NCBI RefSeq assembly: GCF_000143415.4
Contig: NW_003314285.1
Location: 1,499,471 to 1,563,470 of the forward strand
Direction of reading: 5' to 3'
Source: Selaginella moellendorffii
Lineage: Eukaryota; Streptophyta; Lycopodiopsida; Selaginellales; Selaginellaceae
Length of the DNA: 64,000 nt
In this document: one piece after another, positions 36,924 to 46,072 of the stretch
Position numbering within the stretch: the first letter of the stretch is position 1
Layout of the letters: every line of letters starts with the position of its first letter
Program-made: the position numbers and the translations under genes
Notes under the pieces: model-generated
The model's input: the letters and a program-made list of their open reading frames with translations, nothing else
Database searches by the model: none
Told to the model about the DNA's origin: nothing

Positions 36924-37023
36924 GGTTCTTCCAAGATTAGGGTTTCTTAGGGCTTTTCGACGATGAGGGCGCTTGGGTGAAATCAGCGCGATCGATTGGG
37001 GAGCTAGAGAGAGCGAGAGGATT

Positions 37024-37965
37024 ATGGGGCAGACGTTCCGGAAGCTGTTCGATAGCTTGTTTGGGAACAAGGAGATGAGGGTAATGGCTGTGGCTTTTGA
37101 TTGCGCGCTTCTCGGTCTTCTATGGACTGATCCTTACGGGCAGGCTCTTGCAGGTAGTGATGCTGGGGCTGGATGCCGCCGGCAAGACAACGATCCTGTT
37201 CAAGCTACACATAGGGGAAATCCTCTCCACGGTTCCAACAATTGGTAATCCTTTTTTCTGGTTTCTTGGCTTTCATCTTGACCTTCTTGCTCGATTTCTC
37301 GACTGATGTGAATCCTTGCTAGGATTTAACGTGGAGAAGGTCCAGTACAAGAATGTGGTGTTCACGGTGTGGGATGTTGGTGGCCAGGAGAAGCTAAGAC
37401 CGCTCTGGAAGCACTACTTTAGCAGCACCGATGCTCTGGTACTGTTTTAGATTTCCTTTTTTGTTTTCAATCGTGATCTACAAGACGTGCTCCAGATCTA
37501 TGTCGTGGACTCGTTCGACAAGGACCGGATCGACAAAGCCGCCCTGGAATTCCAAGTAAGTGGTTTCAAACAAGTTCTACTTAAGCTCTCCGGGAGCTCA
37601 TCACATCCTTCGCGTCACTTCTTTCTCCAGGCGATTGTGAACGATCCACTGATGAGAAACAGCGCCATCCTGGTGTTCGCAAACAAGCAAGACATGGTAA
37701 CTCTCTTCGATTTTCGTTTCTCTCCGGGAGAGTGAAGTTTTCGCTCGTCTCTTCGTTTTTGCAGAAGGGCGCCATGTCTCCCACGGAGATCTGCGCGGTG
37801 CTGGGGCTGGGAAAGATGCGAGACCGACGGTGGCACGTCCAAGCAGCGTGCGCGATCAAAGGCGAGGGTCTGTACGAAGGATTGGACTGGCTGGCCGCGA
37901 CGCTCAAACATATGCAAGCCGTGGGGGTTCCCACCTCGGTTGGAGGGCCAAGAACAGTGAGCTGA
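37024..37965 (+). CDS. ARFB1: ADP-ribosylation factor, ARFB1-like small GTPase
   Basis: Six exons (37024-37080, 37154-37244, 37323-37438, 37496-37555, 37631-37696, 37765-37965) give 591 bases, 196 residues. The start MGQTFRKLF has the glycine for N-myristoylation. The P-loop is GLDAAGKT, switch 1 ends TVPTIGFNVE, switch 2 has [13 protein letters not shown], the guanine motif is NKQD and the last is [15 protein letters not shown]. Wording such as GNKEMR, HIGEIL and KVQYKNV points to the plant ARFB subgroup rather than ARF1. Such GTPases recruit coat or tethering proteins at the plasma membrane or Golgi. All introns are short. It starts 100 bases after the upstream methyltransferase gene on the same strand. 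Confidence 0.95.
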
Positions 37966-38091
37966 CCCACACAATCATACAACGCTAAAGTATTTTGAGT
38001 GATATTCCACCTCACAAAAGGTGGCATAGGCACAATGTAGCTATAGCTGAATAAGTCAAGGTTGATGATACCACTTTTTCTTTTCCTATGA

Positions 38092-39703
38092 TCATAGCAC
38101 CAGTGTGTATGGGAGATTCGTCGCTGGGAGCCACTCGTCCCCGCTGACCAGGCTCATTGCCGTGTACTTGCTCGCAAAGCTAGAGTCGAATATCTGAGTT
38201 GACCAGTCAACGCGCTTGACGATCGAGCCGCCTGGCCCATAGCAGAAGTACTCGCCATAGAAGAGCGTCTGGAGCGCAAAATCGCCGCTCCACTCGAGCC
38301 AACCTGCCGGATCCACCACCGCACTCTCGTAGCATTTGAGAAACACCGTGACCGCGTACTCCTTCCATGGTCTCCCCAGAAACGTCGGGAACTGGGTGAT
38401 GTTTGCCTTGAGCTCCGGGGTTCCATCCACGGCGCAGTTCTGGAAGGAGAAGCCCGTGTTCTGATTTGGGTCTGTTCTTCCCTGCGCCGTGTAGGTGTTC
38501 TTCTGCTTGGGCATCGGGAGGCGAGCGTAGAGATTGCAGTTTTGGAAGATCGCGGCTGCGTTGCCAAAGATGTAGTCGACGGTGCCGTAGATGTCGCACT
38601 GGGTGTAGAACTGGCGGAGGGAGTGAGCGTAGAGGGTGTCCTGGAAGCCCTCGAACGAGCATCGGAAGAATGCCACCTTGTCCGCGGTCACTCGCACCGC
38701 CACCGCTTGATGGTTTATGGCTCCGGCCGTGTTTTGGAATGTGATGTCTTGAGCGATGAAGTTGTTCGCTCTAATAGCTGAAAGATCGATCAATCGATTA
38801 GCGAGGTTTGTAAAGTTACGTTTGTGATCACTTACCCACTGTTGCGGACGTAAAAGTTGTGATGTTTGGATCCTGGACACTTTTGTTTCCAGTGATAATG
38901 GTCTTGCCAATCCCATCTCCCAAGAACATCAAGTTCAGGAGATTCCTCGGCACCTCGAAAGTCTCCAAGTAAGTTCCCTGCTTTATGTAAATCACAAACC
39001 TGGAGCTGCTCTTCGTGGGAGCAGCGGCAAGAGCCGCAGTGATGTTCTCGAACTGGCCACTCCCGTCCTTGGCCACCGTGATGTTGGGAAGAATGGTGTA
39101 ATTTCCCACCGACTTGGAGACCCAATGCGGGGTTTTGATGGTCTGTGGCTCCTGTTCTTGATTTCTTCGCAAGGATGCTATGGCTGCCAGGCAAGTGCTG
39201 AGTGATTCTCGGGCTTTGTTTAGCAGTTTGTGTTCGTCAAAGCCAGCCTCGATCAATCCATCCAGGCAAGTGGTATGGTAAGTGAGAGCAGCGCTCATCC
39301 AGGTGTGAGCATTCACCAGATCGCTCGCTTTCATTCTTCCAATGGCCACTTGTGAATCGGCAGCGAGGCGGGACGCGTCATGGAGGAGTTCCACGCAGTC
39401 GCGCATCACTGCCCTTTTCCTCATGGATCTGGATGGCTTGCTCGACGAGACGGCGCCATGATCGAGCTCTGCTGTGGATGCAAGCAGCGCCTCCAGGGAG
39501 TCACGAGCGGATCCTACCGCCGCTAGCGCAAAGCTTCCAGCGTTGCCGGGATCCAAATCCAGTGCTTCCATGCTGGCAATGCAAATCTCTGGATTTGCAG
39601 CTAGAGCACAGGCAGCATGATGATCGTGAGAAAAAGCTCTCGACAGTGGCAGTGGGATCATCAAGAGGAGTGCCAGAATCAACGAGCGAGAGAGCACGAT
39701 CAT
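38092..39703 (-). CDS. Pectin methylesterase with inhibitor-like pro-region
   Basis: Two exons (39703-38836 and 38777-38092; 58-base intron) give 517 residues. I start at ATG 39,703, which begins a clear signal peptide (MIVLSRSLILALLLMIPLPL). The pro-region (four-helix PMEI domain, with paired cysteines such as CALAANPEIC and TTCLDGL) spans roughly residues 30-200. The catalytic beta-helix shows GTYLETFEV, QAVAVRV, CSFEGFQDTLYAHSLRQF, GTVDYIFGNA, LGRPWKEY and WLEWSGDF, i.e. both catalytic aspartates and the RPW arginine. It removes methyl groups from homogalacturonan in the wall. The usual basic RRLL/RKLK processing site between the two domains was not seen clearly, so separation of the pro-region is uncertain. 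It converges with the ARF gene, 126 bases away. Confidence 0.95.
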
Positions 39704-39874
39704 GCTTGTACTTACAAACGATCCAACCGAGCGCAAGTTATGGTGTGTGTGCTTCTTCCCAGAGTGCGTGAAATGCGTGAGCTGGAGATGAAGGTATGGC
39801 GACCGCGCTTTTAACAGGGCGTTTAAAGATCCGATTAAAGAGCTGACGTGGAATTTTAGGGTTCTTCAATATCT
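39704..39874. promoter_or_regulatory. 171-base divergent promoter region (pectin methylesterase / Fic)
   Basis: The start codons of the minus-strand pectin methylesterase and the plus-strand Fic gene are only 171 bases apart. A TTTAAA sequence stands at about 39,824. Shared regulation is possible, but no specific element was recognised. Confidence 0.35.
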
Positions 39875-40879
39875 ATGTGGAAGTACGCGGCATCCCAGGT
39901 TCCTTTCTGGAGGGCGAGCACAAGCGATCAAGTGGTAAGAATCCACGCGTTTGTGCATAGATTCAAGCGCCTCCCGGACAAGCAGCAGCGCTGGGCGATG
40001 GAGATTCACGCAAAGGAAGCATTGGCGCAGTATCTTTTCCAGGTAAACAAGATCGAGCAAGAAGGATTCGACACCTACGCCGAGACCCGGGATGCCATCT
40101 TTTGCAATGGGGCGCTCGAGCTGGGAGACGCCGTTCAGTCGGATTCCAGGCTCGAGGCCGTGCGCTGCCTCCACAAGTCACTGCGAGCGATGTTTCCGCC
40201 GCTAGAAGGAGATGATGATCAAGCCCACCATGGGATCGTGATCCCAAAGCTGAGTGTTCCCAAGATCTTGGAGGCCCACGGCGAGCTCATGAGGAGCACC
40301 AAGCCCAAGATCGCAGCTCGCCTCCGCAAGGATCCCCACGAGATTGCCTACACAAGAATGGTGACTGGCGGGCTTCACGTCTTTACGTGGCCGACCCAAG
40401 TGGAGAGCTCGCTGGAGGAGCTGGTCGAGGACGCGAATCGCGAGCTCGAGGAGATGTTCCCGGCGAGCCAGGAAGAAAGCTTGATCAGTGTGGGGCAAAC
40501 CGAGGATTTGCTCAAGTTTGGAGCCAGATTCTTCTTTGAGTTTGAGCGGATCCACCCGTTTCGCGATGGGAATGGGCGGATCGGGCGTGTTCTTCTCGCT
40601 GCGATCCTCCGGAGCGTGATGCCTTTCCCGAATGTTTTGTTCGTTACGGACAGGGAAGAGGAGCCTCCTTTCGTGGACAAGCGCGCGTACTACGAGTGCT
40701 TTGCTCGAGCGCAGGAGAAGCACGAATTCCCGCTCATGGAAGGATCGATTGACAAGTATTGCGTGACTGAAGAGGCCCTGGCCGAGTTTAAGGTCTATCC
40801 CCCTTCAGATTTGGCTGCATTGGTGATCGAGGGCGTGTATGTTGGCTGGAAGAGAATGTTTGCTTCGCTCCCAAGTTGA
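39875..40879 (+). CDS. Fic-domain protein (putative AMPylase/deAMPylase)
   Basis: Intronless, 334 residues. The Fic signature HPFRDGNGR (residues 227-235) has the catalytic histidine, the phosphate-binding DGNGR and the following IGR, matching HxFx(D/E)GNGRxxR exactly. Upstream, the Fic_N-like helices include KKLSVP-type sequence (IPKLSVPKILEAHGELM) and a flap-like TGGLHVFTWPTQ. Fic enzymes transfer AMP (or other phosphate groups) to hydroxyl side chains. The N-terminal stretch QVNKIEQEG resembles the inhibitory (S/T)xxxE(G/N) helix but is not a clean match, so auto-inhibition is open. There is no signal peptide, TPR or membrane segment (animal FICD has TPRs and a membrane anchor). To my knowledge Fic proteins are rare in flowering plants, so this gene is worth attention. 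Confidence 0.9.
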   Translation: MWKYAASQVPFWRASTSDQVVRIHAFVHRFKRLPDKQQRWAMEIHAKEALAQYLFQVNKIEQEGFDTYAETRDAIFCNGALELGDAVQSDSRLEAVRCLHKSLRAMFPPLEGDDDQAHHGIVIPKLSVPKILEAHGELMRSTKPKIAARLRKDPHEIAYTRMVTGGLHVFTWPTQVESSLEELVEDANRELEEMFPASQEESLISVGQTEDLLKFGARFFFEFERIHPFRDGNGRIGRVLLAAILRSVMPFPNVLFVTDREEEPPFVDKRAYYECFARAQEKHEFPLMEGSIDKYCVTEEALAEFKVYPPSDLAALVIEGVYVGWKRMFASLPS

Positions 40880-41270
40880 TAAACCCTGAACACAGGGCAT
40901 ATTCGTGGGTATAATCTTGGAGTGACTTAAATAGTACGAAACGTATATTCGTTACGAACGTTCTGTTCAAAGTACCGTCTTCTTTGGCTCGAAATATTTT
41001 AATTCCGGAGTTATTCAAGAAACGGCAGATAAGTGATTGAAATATTTTGATATAATGTTTGGAATACATCAATTCATGAGTGTCGCAGCCATCCCATGGA
41101 TCTGAAGACGGCAATGCAAACGATGAATCTGCAAGGACCGACACAAGGTTTTGCATTTCACTCCTTTCTTTGTTCTTCATGATTGCTCGATCCACGATGA
41201 TTTTTCAATGACACGTTTGTCGATGATCCCTGCGCACAAAGTATTTCAAGAGTCAGCATAAGGTCTGAAT
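40880..41270. other. 3' flank of the Fic gene
   Basis: No gene was found. It probably includes the 3' untranslated region. The next recognisable structure is the repeat at 41,271. Confidence 0.35.
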
Positions 41271-41496
41271 GCGCTGCTGCTACTGCTCGTCATGTCGCGA
41301 TGAACCCGGAAGTATTGCTTGTAGTCGATCAGAGTGAGAAGTGCCAAGATCAACTGGGAGCATGGTGGACCATCAGGATTGGCTACAGAAAATCTGATAC
41401 CATGATAGCTGAGAATGAGATGCTCATATATATATATATATATATAGAGGGAGAGAGAACAGGCCAGCGTCTTACTCGGCCTGTTGACTCTTAACA
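41271..41496 (-). mobile_element. LTR/primer-site relic (copia- or TRIM-like), copy A
   Basis: On the minus strand a 94-base LTR-like unit (41,496 down to 41,403) starts TGTTAAGAG and ends CTATCA. It is followed at once by TGGTATCAGA (41,402-41,393), the classic primer-binding site for initiator tRNA-Met. Downstream is about 120 bases of leader leading to an ATG with a Ser-rich start (MTSSSSSAF), as in copia gag. The LTR holds a (TA)n and a (GA)n tract. There is no matching second LTR, so this is a remnant. Confidence 0.65.
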
Positions 41497-41548
41497 TCCA
41501 TGCGCGTTTTCCAACTTGGATTTAGACATCGTAGCTTCATGGATCCTA

Positions 41549-41666
41549 TCTCCTCTGTCCTGGAGCAGCGTCTTATCCTTTGTACAAGGGAGATTTCCAC
41601 AACTGGGCTGCGCTTCTCAATCTCCCTTGTACAAAGGGATAAGACGGTGCTCCAGGACAGAGGAGA
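41549..41666. repeat. Near-perfect 45-bp hairpin
   Basis: Left arm 41,549-41,593 and right arm 41,621-41,666 are reverse complements with one mismatch and one single-base gap; the loop is 27 bases. The arms start TCTCCTCTGTCCTGGAGC and end near TTGTACAAGGGAGA. The hairpin lies between the two direct copies of the LTR/primer-site relic. It may mark inverted insertion ends or a foldback element. If transcribed it would form a long dsRNA stem. Confidence 0.85.
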
Positions 41667-41668
41667 CA

Positions 41669-41830
41669 GCGCTGCTGCTACTGCTCGCCATGTCGCGATG
41701 AACCGGGAGGTATCGCTTGCAGTTGATCAGTCACTGGGAGCATGATGGATCATCAGGATCAGCTACAGGAAATCTGACCCATGATAGCTGAGAATGAGAG
41801 GCTCATATATATAGAGAGAACAGGCCACCG
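41669..41830 (-). mobile_element. LTR/primer-site relic, copy B
   Basis: A direct copy of 41,271-41,467 with roughly 85-90 percent resemblance by eye. The primer-site motif is damaged here (TGGGTCAGA instead of TGGTATCAGA). The LTR part keeps CTCTATATATATGAGCCTCTCATTC and the TATCA end. Confidence 0.6.
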
Positions 41831-42196
41831 GACCTCTGACTCCCGGAGGTTTCCAGTGAGCATAAGCCAGGGCATCATACAAATCATTCTGGCCAAAGTT
41901 ATGATCGAGAGAGCACAACAGGTCCATCCATCAAACAAACAAGACAACTCCTCATTTCGCCTTCTCCGGCGGGACGCCCCTTCATGTTGCGCAGAGAAAA
42001 CCCGCTACGGGACCTCGCGATGAGGAAGAAAGCGCTCCCGTGCGCGCACAGCATTTCTCGAGCTTTCCGGTGTTGCTTAACTCTTTGGATTCTGCAATGT
42101 ATAGGTCCGTCTCTATAGCTTCTCGTTTTGTGTCTTTGTGTACGTAACTCGTTGGCAGAACGAAAGAATTTTTTGTCCGTGAAGCAGAGCAGCGAA

Positions 42197-44236
42197 TCAG
42201 CCAAGCAGGCTCTCACTACTAGTTTTGTCTCCGGATTTTCTCCTCGTAGCAACAACTGCCATGTTACGCGGCGATACACAAGGGTCGAACACCGGCAGCA
42301 GCATGGCGCTGAAAGACGGAACTTCACTTTCCTGTTCTTTGAGATAGAGCAGCCTGTCCATCAGTAGCAACGTCTCCAGCACCGGAGCTATGGCGCTTCT
42401 CAACGACCAGAAAGGAGAGACAAGTGCCTGCATTGAAACCGAGAGGTAAAGTACTACCACTGCCAAGAAAGCTCGCTTACCTGAAACGGCTCCACTTCTT
42501 TCCAGATCTCAGCCAAGTCTTCCCGCGAGACCTCGGGAAGGCCAAGACGTTTGAGAGCCTCGGCGGAGTAGTGCTGGAACGCCACGAATTTTCCAGCGTC
42601 GTCGCCACCTTTCCCGTGGCATGCTTGGCATTCAGAGCTTGGCTTTCGCATTTGCTTGCGACGCTTTGCTTTGCCGATGCGACCGACCGAAGGACTGGTG
42701 ACGGCAATGCCGGGGTAAAAGCGATGGAGGAGCTGCGCACGCCACCAGTTTGTAAACCAGGAGAAACGAGCGGATTAAGATCACTCACGATCTGGAAAGC
42801 AGCCCGGAATGCATGCACGTCGAAGTTTGCCACGGCCATCTCGCAACCAATATCTTTCCAGCGGTGAGCACTCTACAAGTATCCACTGTTAGCTTTTTAC
42901 AGGGAAGTCAAGGGACTGATCACCTGGCATCCAAGATCACGTCCAGCTCCACCGAGACGCAAGTTCAATCTCTTCACGCCTCTGCTCAAAGGGAAGCCAC
43001 ACTTGTCGTCGTTCTCGGACAACAAATTGTAGCAACACCCAACAGAGATCACTGCCGTGACGTCCTGGCGATTCACAAAGGTCCTGCCAACACACCCAGA
43101 GTTTACACAGTGACAAACTTACGGACGAGCACGAGCTCCTCACCTCAACATGTTCGCCGAGAGATCTCCACAGGCATGCAGTCCGGCCAAGACAATGGAG
43201 TGTTGTTCGTGGCTACGTTGCTCGTCTTCCTTGCGGATGCTGATGGACGACAGGAATGCATCCAGCGACACATTCTCGTTGCCCGATCCAAGGAGACAGG
43301 TTGCGGTCTTGGGACCCGGGTTTGCAGCACGACCTGTGTGTAGCACGATGCTTTGAAACGGTTGACAAGAATGGCACCAACTCAAGCTTACCGGAGCGAG
43401 AAGCGTAGTATCTTTGGATGCGGTCGGCGCGTTTGTTTGTCACGGTTGTGTTGTGCGCCGAGCAATCTACTGCGACTACTGGAAGTTTGTGGTGGAACGC
43501 CAAGACTTGCGCAAGATACCCCTGGGAAGAAACAAAATGCCCGTGAATGATACACCGGAGAATGATGGATGTTTACCTGGCCAGCACCGACGTCCACGAT
43601 TTCTGTAGCGTTGACAACGCGAGAGATGTTTACTATCAACGAAGAAAGTCTTTCAATCTGGAAAGAATCTAAACGCGAGTCTTCTCAAAGACGATCGATG
43701 GAGAGGAGTGACATACCTCGTGGAGTTTTTTGGCGTTCACGCCCTGCGTTATAACACTTGGAAGCGATCCGCCTGAGAGAAGCTAAGAAACGTTGTGAAT
43801 GACAAGGTTTTGTAAAGGGCAATACCTTTGAGGTCTCCATCAGCTCTCGAGAAAGAGAGAGCGAGCGCGCGTCTGCAAGAAAATCCTGGAGCGTCTTGGG
43901 CCAGCAATCCTAAAGCCACAATTCCTTGCCATCCATTAATGCGCGAGAAACAAAGAATCGAGAGTCTCTCTCTCTCTCACCTTGGAAATATGCGATGGAA
44001 GGAGAAGAAGATCCTCCATCGACGCATTCCTCAGCGCCAGGAGCCATTGCGTGTCCAGAATCTCCCACAAACGCCCCTGCATTGGCATAGTTCTAAGCTC
44101 GCAAATGGGAAAGTCGCGCAATGCGCCATACCTGGAAGAATTCCACGACGTGCGCTCTCCACAGGCGCTCGTGGCGACGCAGAAATGAGACGAGCGCCTC
44201 CAGATGCGCCACTATCCTCTCTTCCTCCCACTCCAT
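42197..44236 (-). CDS. METTL25: METTL25/RRNAD1-like SAM-dependent methyltransferase
   Basis: Eleven short exons can be followed from ATG 44,236 (MEWEEERIVAHLEALVSFL) to the stop at 42,197, with introns of about 50-70 bases. Key parts are the pre-motif KLHE|IERLSSLI, motif I EIVDVGAGQ|GYLAQVLAFHHKLPVVAVDC (split by an intron), then GLHACGDLSANMLR, the CCYNLLSE motif, CGFPLSRGVKRL and the C-terminal PVFDPCVSPRNMAVVA. These are shared by the METTL25/RRNAD1 family. Its substrate is uncertain; some members are reported to act on ribosomal proteins. A Cys pair (CQACHGKGG) sits in exon 10. The exon 6-7 junction lies after RSG. Damaged partial copies of this gene occur at 45,640-45,830 and 48,340-49,245. 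Confidence 0.88.
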
Positions 44237-44873
44237 AACCTCAAAAACCCTAAAATCAGGCTTTAAAAAATTTCATATTGTTTTAGTATAAGCAAGGTGG
44301 ATCAATGCAATGGCATGTTTGTTTTGTCTCTTGAAGCAATGCCTAAAAGATTAAACTTTATATGTTCTTTTGCAGCAATTCGAATTCTCATATTTCTATC
44401 GTTGGGGCTCTATTTTCGTTGGTGTTTCACGCTTCCAGTGCCGTACGTTAGGACGTGAAACTGAAATTAATTGAAAAAAAATGTGTTTTAAAACGTGCAT
44501 CACATTGTAGAAGAGCTATTTATGAGTCCGTGACTGACAACTGAGGACCAGATCACATAAAGACCGACACCGGAAGAAGGTGGCGGGCCGAAGACGTGGA
44601 CGCCATTGAAGCAAGAAGGTCGACGGACATTATCCATGCAACTTTCCCAAACCGGTCGGTTTCATGCTTCATTGGGGGGGCGGGCGCGCGTAGTACCTTG
44701 TAAACAGCATATGAATGAATGGATCAGGTCCACAATAATGCTGCGGAGCCAGCAAAGTCATCCAAGCTTGGTATGAGTTGCAACGTCCACATTAGACACG
44801 AGAGCCATCGCAAGAGTGCCCGTTTAAAACCAAGTATCAACTCTTGTGTGTTGTATAGCTGCCTCCTTTGACA
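44237..44873. promoter_or_regulatory. Divergent region between METTL25-like and mini-PPO genes
   Basis: No coding sequence was found. The last 50 bases before the mini-PPO start match those of the full-length copy. The motif at 44,823-44,829 reads TTTAAAA where the full copy has TATAAAA (46,022). A GC-rich run with GGGGGGG lies near 44,673-44,688. Confidence 0.45.
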
Positions 44874-45461
44874 ATGTATTCGCTACCGAGCATGCCTGGG
44901 ATGGTGGTACTGTCGATCGATGGCCTCGAGCTCCAGCGCCGGTCCCGCACGGGTCTGCTCAAGATCGCCGCCAACGCCAGGAAAGAAGCCAATGCATGTA
45001 ACTCTAACTCCTCCCCTGTGACGCCCTCGATCGATCGCCGCGAGCTCCTGGCCGGGGCCATTGCCGGTGGTGCGTCTCTCGCCCCATCAGTCGACAGCCC
45101 CGCGCTGGCGGATCCGATAGGACTGCCCACGTTCAAGCGCTGCCACCAAGCCACCATCAGCGGCGACATCAGCGGGGCGTGCTGCCCCCCAAAGCCCAAG
45201 CGCGCCACCATCGATTTCAAGCCCGAGGCCAACAAGAACACGCGCGTCAGCTGTGCTGAGTACGTGGGCACTTATTCCAACGTTCCCCACTTCATGTCCG
45301 AGATCGGTAAGGGGCACACCGAGATCGTGAACGCCACCTTCTCTATCAAGGCTAATGTCGAGATCTTGGGCCTAAAGTCAGCGGACAAGCTCGTTGTGAC
45401 GCTGGTGCCGACCGGACAGGGTGGCTTCACATTCAATGGGGCTTTCATTCAGCATGCTTGA
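44874..45461 (+). CDS. 'Mini' polyphenol oxidase lacking the copper domain
   Basis: 195 residues in one exon. The first part matches the transit region of the full-length neighbour: MYSLPSMPGMVVL, KIAANARKEANACNSNSS, then the twin-arginine lumen signal DRRELLAGAIAGGASL ending at PALA. The next about 40 residues also match, and then the frame jumps in phase to the last about 75 residues of the C-terminal domain (VSCAEYVGTYSNVPHFM ... FNGAFIQHA). All six copper histidines are missing. The junction is a GCCCGA hexamer (45,221-45,226) that occurs at both breakpoints in the full gene (46,507 and 47,683), which suggests a microhomology deletion of 1,176 bases including the intron. It cannot be an oxidase. 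Whether it is expressed is unknown. The possible TATA box is altered. Confidence 0.8.
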   Translation: MYSLPSMPGMVVLSIDGLELQRRSRTGLLKIAANARKEANACNSNSSPVTPSIDRRELLAGAIAGGASLAPSVDSPALADPIGLPTFKRCHQATISGDISGACCPPKPKRATIDFKPEANKNTRVSCAEYVGTYSNVPHFMSEIGKGHTEIVNATFSIKANVEILGLKSADKLVVTLVPTGQGGFTFNGAFIQHA

Positions 45462-45639
45462 TTTCGACTTCTTGTGATTAATAAATAGCAAGTTGCTGCG
45501 TAGGTTCTTCTGAAAGTTCCTATAGTATTTTTAACGATTCCACAAAAACAAATCAAAAGATGAATAAAAGGTTCTTTGAACCAGAATGTTTATATTGATT
45601 TATAGATTCTCTCGATAAAACATAGATATTCAAACTTTG

Positions 45640-45830
45640 AGGTCTCCTCCAACTCTCGAGAAAAACGTGCATCTCCAACTTCTGGAGCGACTTGGGCCAG
45701 CAATCCTAAGGCCTTCCATCCCAACCGTCAATGCACGAGAAACAAAGGATCGAAGGGACTCTCATATGCGATGGAAGGAGAAGAAGTCCTCCATTGACAA
45801 ATTCCTCAGTGCCAGGAGCCATTATCAAAT
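45640..45830 (-). pseudogene. Fragment of the METTL25-like gene (exons 2-3)
   Basis: Reverse-complement reading matches exon 3, intron 2 and exon 2 of the intact gene at 43,833-44,080 (CTCGAGAG..., TTGGGCCAGCAATCCTAA, AAACAAAGGATCGA, GATGGAAGGAGAAGAAG). It stops abruptly after GGAGCCATT. It was carried along in the tandem duplication that produced the two PPO copies. Confidence 0.8.
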
Positions 45831-46072
45831 ATCATTTTAAGTGACTAAGTGATAAGTTGGACACTTGTAGTGTCCCACTTGACTAACAATGATACTTAAT
45901 AATTTGTTTATTAAATTCAATCGCTCGTGCATGCATGTGTCAAAAGCTCCAGTGTCAACTCCCCTAGCAGAAAAATCCGGAAGTGTTCACATTACACACG
46001 AGAGCCATGCAAGAGCGCCCCTATAAAAGCAAGTATCAACTGCTATGTGTTGTATAGCTGCCTCCTTTGACA
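45831..46072. promoter_or_regulatory. Upstream region of the full-length PPO gene
   Basis: TATAAAA at 46,022-46,028 lies 51 bases before the start codon and is a good TATA box. Upstream, 45,859-45,875 holds the palindrome-like GGACACTTGTAGTGTCC inside a longer AT-rich segment (about 45,850-45,930) that recurs near 55,070-55,160, so part of the promoter derives from a small dispersed repeat. Confidence 0.5.
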
